Counted from the first letter of the stretch, positions 22,178 to 32,945 are shown. The stretch: 64,000 nt of DNA from Branchiostoma floridae (GCF_000003815.2 NC_049987.1:9721503-9785502), one strand, 5' to 3'. Numbers and translations are program-made. Notes: a model not told the origin generated them from the letters alone.

Positions 22178-23086
22178 GTGTCAATACTCGTTCTTGTGTT
22201 GTTGGCGGTGGTGAATGCCAGTTTCAACCAAGAAGATAGCATGAGAAGCGGTCTTGGCAAGAAAAAGACAACAAACTTCACAACAAAGCAAGATTTGCGG
22301 GATATGAACTCAGCAGTACGATGTAACGGAAGTGTGGACGGGCACGATGGTCGGGAGATACATCGGAGCATGCCGACAGTTTTCGGACATTTCATGGCTC
22401 AGGAAGAACGAAATGAGACCCTGCCGCATCCAAAAGGTCAAGAAATACAAGCTGGGTGCTCATTTGTCACAGTGAAGAATGTCGCAATATCATTAATCTG
22501 TTCACACAAGCAGAGTGATCGGTACAACACAGCAGCGCTTCTATCGACTTGTATGGAAACTGCAGGGCAACGGTTGACGGAAGAGCGACAACATTTTGGA
22601 GGAATGCCATGCCAAACAAACTCTGTGACGACATTTGCTAGATACCTACCAGTACCGCACCTGTTTTACTTCAGCAAACTCCCCATGCTTTGCGCCTTAT
22701 CGATGAAAGTTGCTTTTCTCCTCCCGAGTTCTATAGTCACTTTACTGATTTTCATTATGTTAGTTCAACTCCTTTTTCGCTCTAAATATATGGAGTATGT
22801 TCTGGACCAATGCTTTAGCCGTTTCGTGCTACGTTTTCTCTTAATTTCTGTAGGCATTCTCGTACTCAATGGAGTGTTCCTTTTAATTGGATTTACAGCA
22901 TGTTTCGTCTACGAAACGACGACCCTTATTTGTCAGGAACACAGTTCGAAGTGCCGTGTTTACAAGTGCGTTTTTGAGTACCCGGTCAAAGTACTGTGGT
23001 TGCTATTACGGGAGCTGAACAACACCAAAGGACAACCCCCATTTGCACACTCCTCTTTGCGTATAAGATGTCGGAGAAATGGGTAG
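22178..23086 (+). CDS. Orphan membrane-protein exon (about 300 aa)
   Basis: A long open frame begins right after a good acceptor (TTTTCCTACAG) with a GTG codon, not ATG. I read it as the last exon of a gene whose start exon lies upstream and was not found; the first in-frame ATG is near 22241. The first residues (SILVLVLLAVVNASF) look like a signal peptide or membrane segment. An extracellular-like part with Asn-X-Ser/Thr sites (NASF, NFTT, NGSV, NETL) and scattered Cys follows. Two hydrophobic segments lie at about residues 178-200 and 215-245, then a Cys-containing stretch and a basic end (RIRCRRNG). A poly(A) signal AATAAA follows at 23273-23278. No family recognised. Confidence 0.55.
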   Translation: MSILVLVLLAVVNASFNQEDSMRSGLGKKKTTNFTTKQDLRDMNSAVRCNGSVDGHDGREIHRSMPTVFGHFMAQEERNETLPHPKGQEIQAGCSFVTVKNVAISLICSHKQSDRYNTAALLSTCMETAGQRLTEERQHFGGMPCQTNSVTTFARYLPVPHLFYFSKLPMLCALSMKVAFLLPSSIVTLLIFIMLVQLLFRSKYMEYVLDQCFSRFVLRFLLISVGILVLNGVFLLIGFTACFVYETTTLICQEHSSKCRVYKCVFEYPVKVLWLLLRELNNTKGQPPFAHSSLRIRCRRNG

Positions 23087-23272
23087 CAGACTTCGTTAAC
23101 TTTGAAAATATTGTAACAACTGTTATAAAGTTACCTGTATAAGAACAAAACGTACCGAGTTGTATTGTTTAGGTCTTGTTGATACGTTATAATATAAGGG
23201 GCTAGTATCAATGATATTTATCATAAGAATCGGGATGATCAACAATATTTTGTATACCATGCTACGACGGTG

Positions 23273-23278
23273 AATAAA
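23273..23278 (+). terminator. Poly(A) signal after the membrane-protein exon
   Basis: AATAAA 187 bp past the stop codon; supports this being a real terminal exon. Confidence 0.5.
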
Positions 23279-24207
23279 AAAACAACACCTGAAGCGATTT
23301 GTCTACGAGGTCTTTGCTTTTATACCACTTACAGGGTAACCTTTTGCAACCATAAATATCTGTACGTTAGACATGCGCCATGGTGAGCCTACAAAAAAGA
23401 CACGTTGTATGTCGCATGTGGCGTGGTATTGATATATGGGGAATATTGGTTTCTCCGAATGAAAGCTCATCTGTGTTGGTAAATTAAACTTTTTCAATAT
23501 TGGTTTCTGTCAGTATTTGATTGCATCTGGATATTGATAGACTGCTGACACAGTTTGAGATAATTGTCTCTTTCGTTTTACAACCCACACATATTTCCTC
23601 ACACATATGTACATATAGATAAATACTGAAAGAACAGCAGTACCAAACGTAAAAACAGACATTGATCGACGTAATTTCATTGATTTTACTCTTCTAAACA
23701 CTGATAAAAAAAGAAGAAGCTCTCGTGAGCCAAAATATCTGTGTCAAGGTATCGGTATCTCATCACATGGATGTAGTATTACCGATCCGTTCTCCCAGAC
23801 AGACAATTTTCATAGAAAATGCATATCATTTGTCCTTCTTGTTTCTGAATATCCGATGTCCAGTCTCATATAGATGTAAGTCCTGACTGCGCAGGCAATC
23901 TCCCACAGAACTTCTCAGAAGCCGCACACGTCTACTGCAGACTCTGACAGCGTTCGACTGACCGGACCCATCTTTGGCACAAAGCTAGGTCCCTTTTTAT
24001 GATCCTGTTGTAACACATAGAGTAGTAGCAATAAGTAGCAACACGATCGTTACGAGACAGAGGCGTTTTTTTCAATAAATGCCTCTGTAAGAAGCGTCAC
24101 CCTGTGATCTCACTGCGGCTCATGTCGCAACAAGAGCTTTTTCATCTTGGTCGCTTCCTGTATCATCCTTTGGCCAGACCGTTGTTTCAGTAGAGCGCAC
24201 CTCAGCA

Positions 24208-25704
24208 ATGATGAAAGCTATTGTCATCTTGTGCGCACTTCTTATCGTTGTGTGCGTGGCTACACCCGCCAAGAGTGAGACCCTGCCTAAAGACTGTATC
24301 CAGTCAAAAACAACGCCATCGGGTAACCGCCTTGTGCTAGTTACCTGTACCGACAGAGGGTTAACCAGCTTCCCTGACGACATCCCATCCGATACTTATA
24401 ATTTGAAGCTGATGGACAACAAAATCCGCCATGTCCCCCATATTCCACCGCTAAAAAACTTGAGGATATTCGGCCTCGGTAGGAACTTGATCGAAACCCT
24501 GTCGTGGTCTTCACTCTGTAACTTGTCGGCAGTGAGTAACATCTACTTAATCTCTAACAGGATCACAAACGTTAGATTTGAGAGCTGTATCAATCAGCTG
24601 ACAAATCTCCGGTATGTAGATCTGTCACGAAATAGGATTACAACCTTGGCTGAAAGCGACCTTGCGCTACCCTTGAGCACAGCAAAAATCTATTTAGTTT
24701 CCAACCCGTTCCACTGCGACTGCAAACTGGCATGGCTAATCAAGAAAATGAAATGTTTGCAAGACAGTGAAGACAGGGAAGCTCAATCATGCGACGCCTC
24801 CTTCCTTTCCAACGCGTACTATCACGTAGCGAGCGAATTCTTCTGTGGCTCACCAGTTCAGTTACATAAAAGGCCCCTGTCATTAGTTTCTGTACCTGGG
24901 TTGGGCTGTGCTGCCACGACCCCTCCATCAACAGCATTTGAGATTTCAACGCACCAGCAAATAAGTGGAAATACGGATATTGATATCATCAGCCTCAATC
25001 CACAAAATCATCATCCCAATCCACCAAGTACCCAACAGAGCGTTCGTGTACCGGCTGGTACAAGTGTTCACCCCGTGACCCAACATACAAGTATTACACA
25101 AGGTAATGCTGTATCATCTCAGGGTATCGCTGCATTTGACAACAGCGCAAAGCATGGGGGTACATCATCGGCAGTCGACGCTGAGATAGAGAAGAGGGAT
25201 GAACCAGCGTTCGGAACCGTCCACATCATCATCATGATATCAGCCGGCCTTCTCGGCTTGGTCTTCGTCGCCTGTGTGATCTTCAAGTTGATCAAACACC
25301 GTCGGAACCTTGAGCTCCGCAACAGGGCAGCAAATGTCCTTCAGCACCAGAACACCGTTCCGTTTCAAAACCCTGTTTACGGACACGCCAGCGACAGCGC
25401 CGACCCAACTGGACCAACACTCGCCATAGAACTGTCACAGCTCGTACCGCCGATACAAAACGTATCATATCATCATAACAACCCAGCTCGCCTCCAAACT
25501 TCAACTAACATAGAACTGTCTCAGCTAGTCCCACCTATCGCAAACTCACTGTATTGCAGTGATAACCCAGCCACCATGCCGAACCAGCCACACCTCCAAA
25601 ATCCCCTTCCTCCCATACAAAATGTGTGCTATCACAGCAACAAGTCTGGCGGTTTGCCAACCGAGGCACAGAAGCCTGAACATACGTACAACTACATACC
25701 GTAA
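24208..25704 (+). CDS. Leucine-rich-repeat type I membrane protein (498 aa)
   Basis: Start ATG ATG AAA gives a signal peptide (AIVILCALLIVVCVATPA). A short LRR domain follows (about residues 45-165), with units such as LRYVDLSRNRITTL and NLRIFGLGRNLIETL. A C-terminal LRR cap begins NPFHCDCKLAWL near 166 with its paired cysteines. A Ser/Thr/Pro/Gln-rich stalk runs to about 335, and one membrane helix covers about 338-362 (IIIMISAGLLGLVFVACVIF) followed by the basic stop KLIKHRR. The cytoplasmic tail (about 135 residues) repeats a motif three times: ELSQLVPPIQNVSYHHN, ELSQLVPPIANSLYCSDN and PLPPIQNVCYHSN, plus NPVYGH. Only one exon. The architecture is that of LRR receptors and adhesion proteins that are numerous in lancelets; the ligand is unknown. 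An orthologue cannot be named. Confidence 0.85.
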   Translation: MMKAIVILCALLIVVCVATPAKSETLPKDCIQSKTTPSGNRLVLVTCTDRGLTSFPDDIPSDTYNLKLMDNKIRHVPHIPPLKNLRIFGLGRNLIETLSWSSLCNLSAVSNIYLISNRITNVRFESCINQLTNLRYVDLSRNRITTLAESDLALPLSTAKIYLVSNPFHCDCKLAWLIKKMKCLQDSEDREAQSCDASFLSNAYYHVASEFFCGSPVQLHKRPLSLVSVPGLGCAATTPPSTAFEISTHQQISGNTDIDIISLNPQNHHPNPPSTQQSVRVPAGTSVHPVTQHTSITQGNAVSSQGIAAFDNSAKHGGTSSAVDAEIEKRDEPAFGTVHIIIMISAGLLGLVFVACVIFKLIKHRRNLELRNRAANVLQHQNTVPFQNPVYGHASDSADPTGPTLAIELSQLVPPIQNVSYHHNNPARLQTSTNIELSQLVPPIANSLYCSDNPATMPNQPHLQNPLPPIQNVCYHSNKSGGLPTEAQKPEHTYNYIP

Positions 25705-27674
25705 AGATGCACCATCGGATGATCTAGGCCGGTGACAGAAACGACCCAGTACAAAAACAAATGGCCACAAAAGTGTATTGTGATAAAAAAGAGCCCAAAT
25801 AGCTATAGGGCCCAGAGAGCCTGCTATTGAGGCAAATTATAGGCTGCCAATGCATGCAACCCAGCTTTTCTGCCAGCTCACGTTTACATTCAAGCCTTAA
25901 AAATCATCAAAATCGCTGAACATTTTACAGGCTTTCTTAGTGATGATAAAATTTAACGATGACTTGCATGGCAAATTTGCGCGTGCGCATGAACAATTTG
26001 CGCGTGACAAAACAGTTCTTGAAACATGTTAGATACTGTGCAGTGAAGACTTTTAAGGCAGAAAAATGTGACCACATGATATGATATTCCATCTGTTACC
26101 TCAATTTTTTGGTTGAAAAATTCCTGATTTTAGGTCCCCTGGGAATCAGGGAATTTGCATATTGTCACGCGCAAAATTTTCACGCACACAAAAACCCATC
26201 CCTTCCGACGTCGACGACCACTTGTTGGAAAACAAGTTTTCCAAACGATCATTGGTTTATCAGATATTCTACCTCTTGAATCTTGTGACCTACCGCCACA
26301 AAAACAAAATCGTAGACAATGAGGTAAATTCTAGCTGCAAATCTGTTGTATCAGTATAGGTGCTAGCGCTGGCTGTGTTTGATGTAGTTGTGCAGTTATT
26401 TCAAGTACTATTAAGTTTGGAAAGTAATATCAGTGCTAGTGTCTCTGTGACAAGTCTCTTGTCATTCTCATTTAGCATGACAGAATAAAGTGTATGTCAG
26501 TTGTGTCGAGATGGATCTAGAAAGCAATGTCAGTGAGAGAGGATGTTCTGAGACGTTTTTTTTTCTTAACTGTTTTCGTAATCAAATCATAGTACGATAT
26601 GTATCCTAAGTATTGTGAATATTCATCGAGTAGTAGATCTATGTCTTGTAGAAATTTGTTGTTTGGGTAGTTGGCATTATAAAGGCATCGATGAGGTAAG
26701 CTATTAGTATGTTATTTTTCTGCTAAATTCCAAAGCATAGAAAATTTGTAAATGCTTATTCGAAAGTGTATCTTACAGTATTTCAGGAATTAGTATTGTC
26801 AAGGACGTTCAACGCTTATGGCGGACATCACTTTGAAATCATCAAACTTGGGATTTTTGGCCATTTTTGCATCACGATATGATAGCCAAATAACCTGGGG
26901 ACATGGGTAGTTTTTTTAGTAGAGATAGAAAATTATAACCTAGAAGGGTCCATTTTGTATAAGGGTGTTCCGGATGGGGGTCAAATAAAAAGAAAATGAG
27001 TAAGACCATTTTGGATTGCTTATTTCTAAAAACGTTTAATATGGAATAGTCCATTTTTGTATTGGTATGTTGATGGAATGAAATATGCTGTATTCGCTCG
27101 CGCGCTCCTAAGCAATGTCGGCCTTCTTGGTTTCCTACTATATTTAGATGAAGTATTTACTGCATGTAACATACTCTGTATATCCAAAAAGTGTGTGGGA
27201 TCAAGATACCTTAAGTCACTATTTATTATCTATGTATTAGCTTGGTGTATCTCAGAAATATAAAAATAAAATGCATTGGTCGATGCGAAAAGGGTCTCTT
27301 TCTTGCCTTATTCTGACTTGTTAAACAAACAGGAGGGCGTAAAAAGGAGGGAAATTGTTTGTGAAAGGTAGCACGGTCACTCTAGAAATTATGGATGTTA
27401 CTTTGATAAAAGCAAAACGTGTATGAACGTGTCAAATTGCAGAAGTAAGGGACATATAATACGTGTATTGCTAGTAGTAACAAGATGACAACTGTATGAA
27501 GATTGTTCCGTGGCCGTGATAGTGCTTGCCTGTTTGTTAGCTACCATTAACGTTATATGGACAGTCAAGGAGCTTTAATTTGAAATTTTGTAAGGAGGTT
27601 TAAATGCGAAAATCAGTATTCAGTGTGCTATTGCCTTTTCATGTTCTATTGAAATGTTGAGATAAAAAGGGTGA
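25705..27674. other. Mostly unexplained, with one element fragment
   Basis: Segment 26775-26885 matches, inverted, the interior of the foldback element at 20716-21225 (shared 'ttcaaagtgatg' and 'aacgtcctt' stretches). A canonical AATAAA at 26484-26489 could end the LRR transcript. I see no coding signal elsewhere here. Confidence 0.45.
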
Positions 27675-27877
27675 AAAAGAGTTGGGTCCCACTATATTGG
27701 CCGGGCTGAGACGCAGTGCCTATTCACGGGCGCGATCCCGCTACTGATCGACACGGGGACTTTTGCCTGCTTTGTTTCCAACCTGGGCCGGTGCGTCCCT
27801 CCTTAGACGACCTGGTTGCCCTGGGCTCCCCCAGCCTCCAGGTAGCTGGATTACAGGCGCGCGCCACCACGCCCAGC
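27675..27877 (-). ncRNA. Internally deleted 7SL (SRP) RNA gene copy
   Basis: On the minus strand this is a 203-nt version of the 7SL gene at 61092-61390. Bases equivalent to 61141-61236 (96 nt) are missing, with the junction in a GGGG microhomology. All remaining transcribed bases appear identical to the full gene. The 5' flank (CACGTG at 27919-27924, TATA-like at 27905-27910) and about 50 bp of 3' flank beyond the T-run are also shared but with several differences, so this is a DNA duplication, not a retrocopy. The upstream CRE seen at the full gene is not kept. The 5' Alu-domain part and the 3' end remain; the lost part is the 5' side of the central stem and the start of the S domain. Transcription is possible; normal SRP function is unlikely. 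Confidence 0.9.
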
Positions 27878-27904
27878 TGAGCGCTGCGGCCAGTTTCTAG
27901 GAGG

Positions 27905-27924
27905 ATATAGCTAGCAGTCACGTG
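27905..27924 (-). promoter_or_regulatory. Upstream element of the short 7SL copy
   Basis: A TATA-like CTATAT about 30 bases and a CACGTG about 45 bases upstream of the RNA start are kept at the same spacing as at 61045-61064. Confidence 0.55.
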
Positions 27925-28321
27925 GGTGGGTGAAAGCATCACGGGAACCCGCGAAATTTGAGTATGCAATGTTTTAACTCGATGATGTCAATTTTAACCT
28001 CCTTGAACAAACACACACACTAGTAACCCCGTTAATCTATTATAATGTTTTTTGCGCCGATTTCCCCACTTATGGATAGGGTAAACCGAACAATGTAAAA
28101 TTTGCAGATACATAACGTTATATATATTAGTCTTGATTTGCTAAACAATTGCTATAGTTCCATTTCCATTGACATCATGTCATACATGTGAATATAGCGT
28201 TTGTGCGGCCCATGGTGAGTTTTTGAGAGTAAAAGAACACTTTGAAATTCACTTTCTATGGCACCACGCCCCCCATATTTCCCATGGTCCATTGCGTGCA
28301 GACGACAACACAGCCTCAGCC

Positions 28322-30821
28322 ATGTCGTACACTTCTGTGGACTTCGAAGTTCACGGCCGAGTTCAAGGTGATCAAATCCGTTTGTGAGAAATTCGGTGAC
28401 ATTTCAAGGTAGTTGTTGAGCCAGGGATATTCCAGATATCTTTTGATTCTAGACAAAATTGTTTGTCGCTAAGATAGCTACAGTCGACGTCATGCAAGAG
28501 GGAGGGGGGCGGATGTTGAAGCTTCTAGAATGGATCATAAAAACATCGGTACATGATGGAATTTCAAACTAGCTTTGGATGCAAATCGACGTAGAATGAT
28601 CTACGAATATGCAGCTACGAATAGTGTATAAGACACCGTGTCATATGTCAAATATCAGCTTCTGAGTCAATAAATTTAGAACATGCACACACATTATTAA
28701 TTAATTAGTAACAATTTGTTACTGCAAAAAGTCAAACTCAATTGCTATCTAAGTTAGTGCCTAACTTCCTGAACTCTTTTTTCCTTTTCCAAGGCGTCTG
28801 CTTTCGAATGGTGAGTACAACATTGTTATCACGTTTTTTCATTGGTGATGATGACATTGTTCCAATGATAAATGTCTTTCTAAATGTCTGATGTCTGTCT
28901 AAATGTCATTATGTCTTTCACAGATCCCGTGACTAGTATTGATGCATGCATATCAAAGATGTTGGGTGCTTGGACCCTTAACACTTGGCCCATGGCTTAT
29001 CAGACCCACTCAGACTGGTCAACTATCAGGTCAACTGTGCCCACACCCTAACCCTACTAGTATCGTCAAGTTGACTGGGATGCCGGACCGAGTTTACCAG
29101 GGACAGGCCTCGGTGTTGGGTCAAGTTGACTGGTTGTAGTTGGTGATTATAAGGGGCCTAATCGTCTTGATCCTGACAAATAATCAACCCCATGTAACCT
29201 ACATTGTACTTGAGTAATTGCTGTTTGGTGCATCTGATTACCTGGATGTCTAGTCTTCATTGATGGTCTGCCGTAGTTCACTATAAAATTGCACATCATA
29301 CCATTACCATGCAAGTTGCAGTATGCTGTGTGCCCATGTAGTATACAGAGGATGAGGCCCGTAAGCTGGGTGTGGTTGGTTGGGTGAGGAACACCCGCCA
29401 GGGTACTGTGGACGGACAGGTACAAGGGCCTACTGATAAAGTCCGACAGATGTGAGTACCTCCCTATACCTCTGATTAGGGGTGGGTACCGGTACAGAAA
29501 ATTTAGATCCAGGTCTGGTTCAGGTCCAGAGGATCAGGTCCAGGTCTGGACCTGAACCTGATTCAGTATGTGAAAACTTGTGAATTGACTGTACTCACAA
29601 CAATGGTCCATTTCACTACAAAAAAACCTGTTTGGTGGAGTATTCGACTCACACTGGTGTTCTAAAATCCTACAGGGCTAACAGCCTCTGTGCGATTGAC
29701 GCCAAACCTTGGTAGAAATGACTATAAACTTTTCTCTCCTTTTCTCCTGTTATTTTCTTCGACTGGTAAGCGCCCAAACGTGAATACCTGATCAAGTAAC
29801 TTGTACATTTTCTAATAGGTCCAACATTCGGTCCAGCTGATTTTTTCAGGTCCGGTTTTTCTGGACCGGTCCAAAATGAAAAAAAAAAAAAAAGTTTTGT
29901 ACCGGTACCCACCCCTACCTCTGATTGATCAGTTCATGTTACAATGTTCAGTGAACAGGCTTTTCCAATAGTTGAAGATTTTTTTGTTTACTTCACTCAA
30001 CCTGAAAGTTTTTGAGAGCCATGTCATAGTCTCGAGATTGTGACTATGCTTGAAATACTTCTAAAATCAGACGCATTTTCAACACACAGGAAGCAATGGC
30101 TGCAGCACGAGGGAAGTCCCTCCAGTATTATTGACTACGCCACTTTCAGGAATGAGAAGACGATCAGCAAGCCTACCCAGAAGGGGTTCTTCACCAGATA
30201 CTGACTGTTCTGTGCAGGTGTCTGACAAAGTTGGGTCATTCAAGGTTCAAAGCATGGCTGCCGACACTAACAAACTGAAGTTTGTTTCTCTTCCAAAGCA
30301 GTGCTATGGCAGAAATGATGACACATGTAACCTGTGCTGTACAGGTAGAACATCAGCTTCAAGACCGCCAGGTTTTGCTAAAAGGATGCCTTTCTATGTG
30401 CAGTTTTAGAAGTGTTTTCGTGTGCATCTATAAAAGTAACTTAATACATAGACATATGGCGTCAATGATTGTGTTGTGCTGTAATGTCTCCTAAAGATAT
30501 ATATATGGATTTTGAGGACCTGACATTGATTATTTTTTTATGCATATGGCATGTTGGATTTGTTGTATGTGCCACCAAGTGGTATGACCCAAGAGAAAGC
30601 TGGGCAGATATTTGCATTGAGTCTCTACAATTACTGGTGAACAGAATTATGTTACTTTTTGTTACACTTATGTCTACTGTGTGGTAACTTTGAACCTGTT
30701 TTTTAGGCAGGAGTGGTTAGCCAAGAAAGGGAGTCCATCCTCACATATTACAAAATGCAACTTCAAGAACGAGAGACAAGTGAGACAGCTGGACTTTGGA
30801 GATTTTAGAACCAAATACTGA
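28322..30821 (+). CDS. ACYP2: Acylphosphatase (ACYP2-like), 95 aa
   Basis: Acylphosphatases are small cytosolic enzymes that hydrolyse acyl-phosphate bonds (for example 1,3-bisphosphoglycerate). Exons: 28322-28367, 28794-28810 (17-nt microexon), 29342-29451, 30707-30821; all have AG/GT borders and phases agree. The product starts [20 protein letters not shown]. The signature GRVQGVCFR holds the phosphate-binding Arg20, and GWVRNT holds the catalytic Asn38, 18 residues apart as in the family. The end is GSPSSHI...DFRTKY. The length fits the usual 95-100. Exons 1-3 look closest to vertebrate ACYP2 ([17 protein letters not shown]). An alternative last exon lies at 30090-30204. The symbol is given for best match; lancelet may have one gene before the ACYP1/2 split. 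Poly(A) signal at 31296. Confidence 0.95.
28794..28810 (+). CDS. ACYP2: 17-nt microexon of acylphosphatase
   Basis: An acceptor (TTTTCCTTTTCCAAG) and donor (GTGAGT) enclose 17 nt that complete Gly16 and encode VCFRM, including the active-site Arg. Without it the frame and the active site are lost. Confidence 0.93.
29477..29917. mobile_element. hAT-like MITE, 441 bp
   Basis: Ends TAGGGGTGGGTACCGGTAC and its exact inverse, flanked by perfect 8-bp repeats CCTCTGAT (29469-29476 and 29918-29925). The interior has 'caggtccag'-type short repeats and an A-run. It lies in acylphosphatase intron 3. Confidence 0.9.
30090..30204 (+). CDS. ACYP2: Alternative C-terminal exon of acylphosphatase (4a)
   Basis: An acceptor (CAACACACAG) opens a 115-nt coding segment in the phase needed after exon 3. 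It encodes [15 protein letters not shown], then a middle with NEKTISK, and ends FFTRY then TGA. Exon 4b (30707-30821) has exactly the same length and phase; 14 of 37 residues are identical (W, L, GSPSS, F.NE, final Y). There is no AATAAA before 4b, so a transcript ending in 4a would carry 4b as 3' UTR. From memory, 4a looks more like the vertebrate ACYP2 end and 4b more like the ACYP1 end. Confidence 0.85.
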
Positions 30822-31295
30822 CTTTGTGAACTACTGAAACCCCATTCAAGGCCTCTGGAGATTTGTTTGGTTTGTCATTGTTGCATGGACTAAGGAAAGC
30901 AACCAAATTACCTTGGTAGTTAATTGGACTGTTTCTTGTTGCATTTGATTGAACATGACATACAATGTATTTATTTTAATGTTAATGTGTAAAGAATTTT
31001 GTCAGGCCATCTTAAGTCAAATATTTTGTGCATACAAGAATGCTCTTAATTCGTCTTTCAAGATTAAGTGTAGAGTGTGTGGCCTAGTCTTTGAAGTCAT
31101 CTTGAGAAGTCAAATTGATCCTGTGTGGTCTAATCCAGTCAGTGAACTTCTGAGGATTATCTAGATTAGAAGTACTTCATAATCTTAAATCTCAAAAGTG
31201 TTGCTGCTATATGCTACTACATATTTGTTATGGAATGCTAAGAGTGTTGCCGGCCAAAGCCTCAATGGAATGTTTCTATGGCCTTTATTTTTTAC

Positions 31296-31301
31296 AATAA
31301 A
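31296..31301 (+). terminator. Acylphosphatase poly(A) signal
   Basis: AATAAA 475 bp past the exon 4b stop. Confidence 0.7.
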
Positions 31302-31336
31302 AAAGTAAATACATAAAGAATTGAGATGTTATCATA

Positions 31337-31342
31337 TTTATT
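31337..31342 (-). terminator. Likely distal NCKAP1 poly(A) signal
   Basis: AATAAA on the minus strand, 1.6 kb past the NCKAP1 stop. A nearer candidate lies near 32099. This signal faces the acylphosphatase signal with 35 bp between, so 3' ends would abut or overlap. Confidence 0.4.
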
Positions 31343-32572
31343 CCAAGCCCAAATTTATGTTTAGATACTGTAAGCCAAATAATGTACAAGAGATAGCCTA
31401 AACATTGCTCGATATCTTAGTAATCCCTATTACTAGTATTAGATGTACCTCAGGAAAGATACATATTTGCTCACACCAATTTGACACAGATTCTCCAACC
31501 ACCAGCCATCATCCACATATTCAAACAGACATCAAATCCATCATTATGGAACCTATATACATGAATACAAAAATTTCTTACAAAATATGGAGATAATATC
31601 ATACAAAAAGAAACTACAAGGCAAATGCATAACCAAACTCAATGCCTCTTGACTTCCATGGTTTTTAAATCTTCTACTCAAACTGAACACTTAAAACAAA
31701 ATATGCTACCATATGATGTGTGTCTTGAATGTTGGAAGTCAACGCTATATGAAAGTATGGGAAGATAGCATGTCAATGCAGCATGCTTTAGACACATCAC
31801 ATTTTGGCATGATACAGTATATTCTTGTCATATGGTGTCATGTTTGCCATTATTTGGAAAAACTGGTTCTCATCTTTCATAGTACAAGTCATACATTGGA
31901 TGTAGGATTTTTTAGGACTCCTCTTTAGTTATATCCTTTGACACTAATTGTAGTTCTATGCACACTTGTATAAAAATGAGTTCATTAGGTGTATATTTAA
32001 TACAGCTGTTATCACACATTGTGCATTTACTTGACGTGCACAAAAAATGAATTCTATCCAAATCAAAAGAATAACCCATATTCATTCCAATTGATCTTTT
32101 TATTCTATGATCATCTACTTGCAAAGGAATGATTTACTTCAAATATCTCAGTTTTCTCACAGTGGAAATGATTGACCATCTTATATATAATTAAAAACAA
32201 TAGCATTCTGGAAATAAAACATATTCACAGTCATCCAAACCGTGAAAATCAACCTGTGAATTCATCTCTGTCAGTACAAAGTTAGCATTGATTTAGTTGG
32301 TAGATAAGATACCCAAGTCATCTACATAGGGTGACCCCAAATCTGATATTGACAAGTTTTCCATTCTGCAGATTAACAGTAAAACAATTTCATAGATTAA
32401 TATCTTGCGTTTTCACAGGTTTCAATGCTCTCGTTGTGATGTACATGTACATTTGTACATGTACATCTTGAGTGCATGCACACAGTGCATTTCAAAAACA
32501 ATTGGCAACATCACCATGCAACTACTCATGACGGGGAATGTCAGAATGCTGCTCTGTGTTTTTAGTCTGCAT

Positions 32573-32935
32573 CAGGGTTGTAGCCAGCCTGAAATCATTT
32601 TCAGTCCCCTTGATTTTGAATGGGAATCCTATTGAGCACGGAAGGCATGGCGTGACGTTGCACGTCATTTCTAGGGGGTCTGGGTCCCAGAAAATTTTTT
32701 AAATCAAGACCCTCTGAAACACTATTTTCTGCATTTTGAGGTGCAAATTTTGCGTGTAGACTAAGCTGTTCAATGGCATCTGTTTTGGTGAAGAAGAACA
32801 CACGGGTTTCAGTTTTTTTATATCTTTACATATCAATTTCTGTGTCCCAGGGGACGGAATGGGGAAAACTTTTTTCAGTCCCCAGCTGCAAAATTCCTTC
32901 AAAGGACTGACGGACAGGTTCTGGCTACAACCCTG
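32573..32935. mobile_element. hAT-like MITE in the NCKAP1 3' UTR
   Basis: Ends CAGGGTTGTAGCCAG and CTGGCTACAACCCTG are perfect inverses. Flanks GTCTGCAT and GGCTGCAC match at 6 of 8 positions, a worn 8-bp target duplication. The insertion ends 10 bp beyond the NCKAP1 stop codon, so it forms the first part of the 3' UTR. Confidence 0.8.
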
Positions 32936-32945
32936 GGCTGCACCA

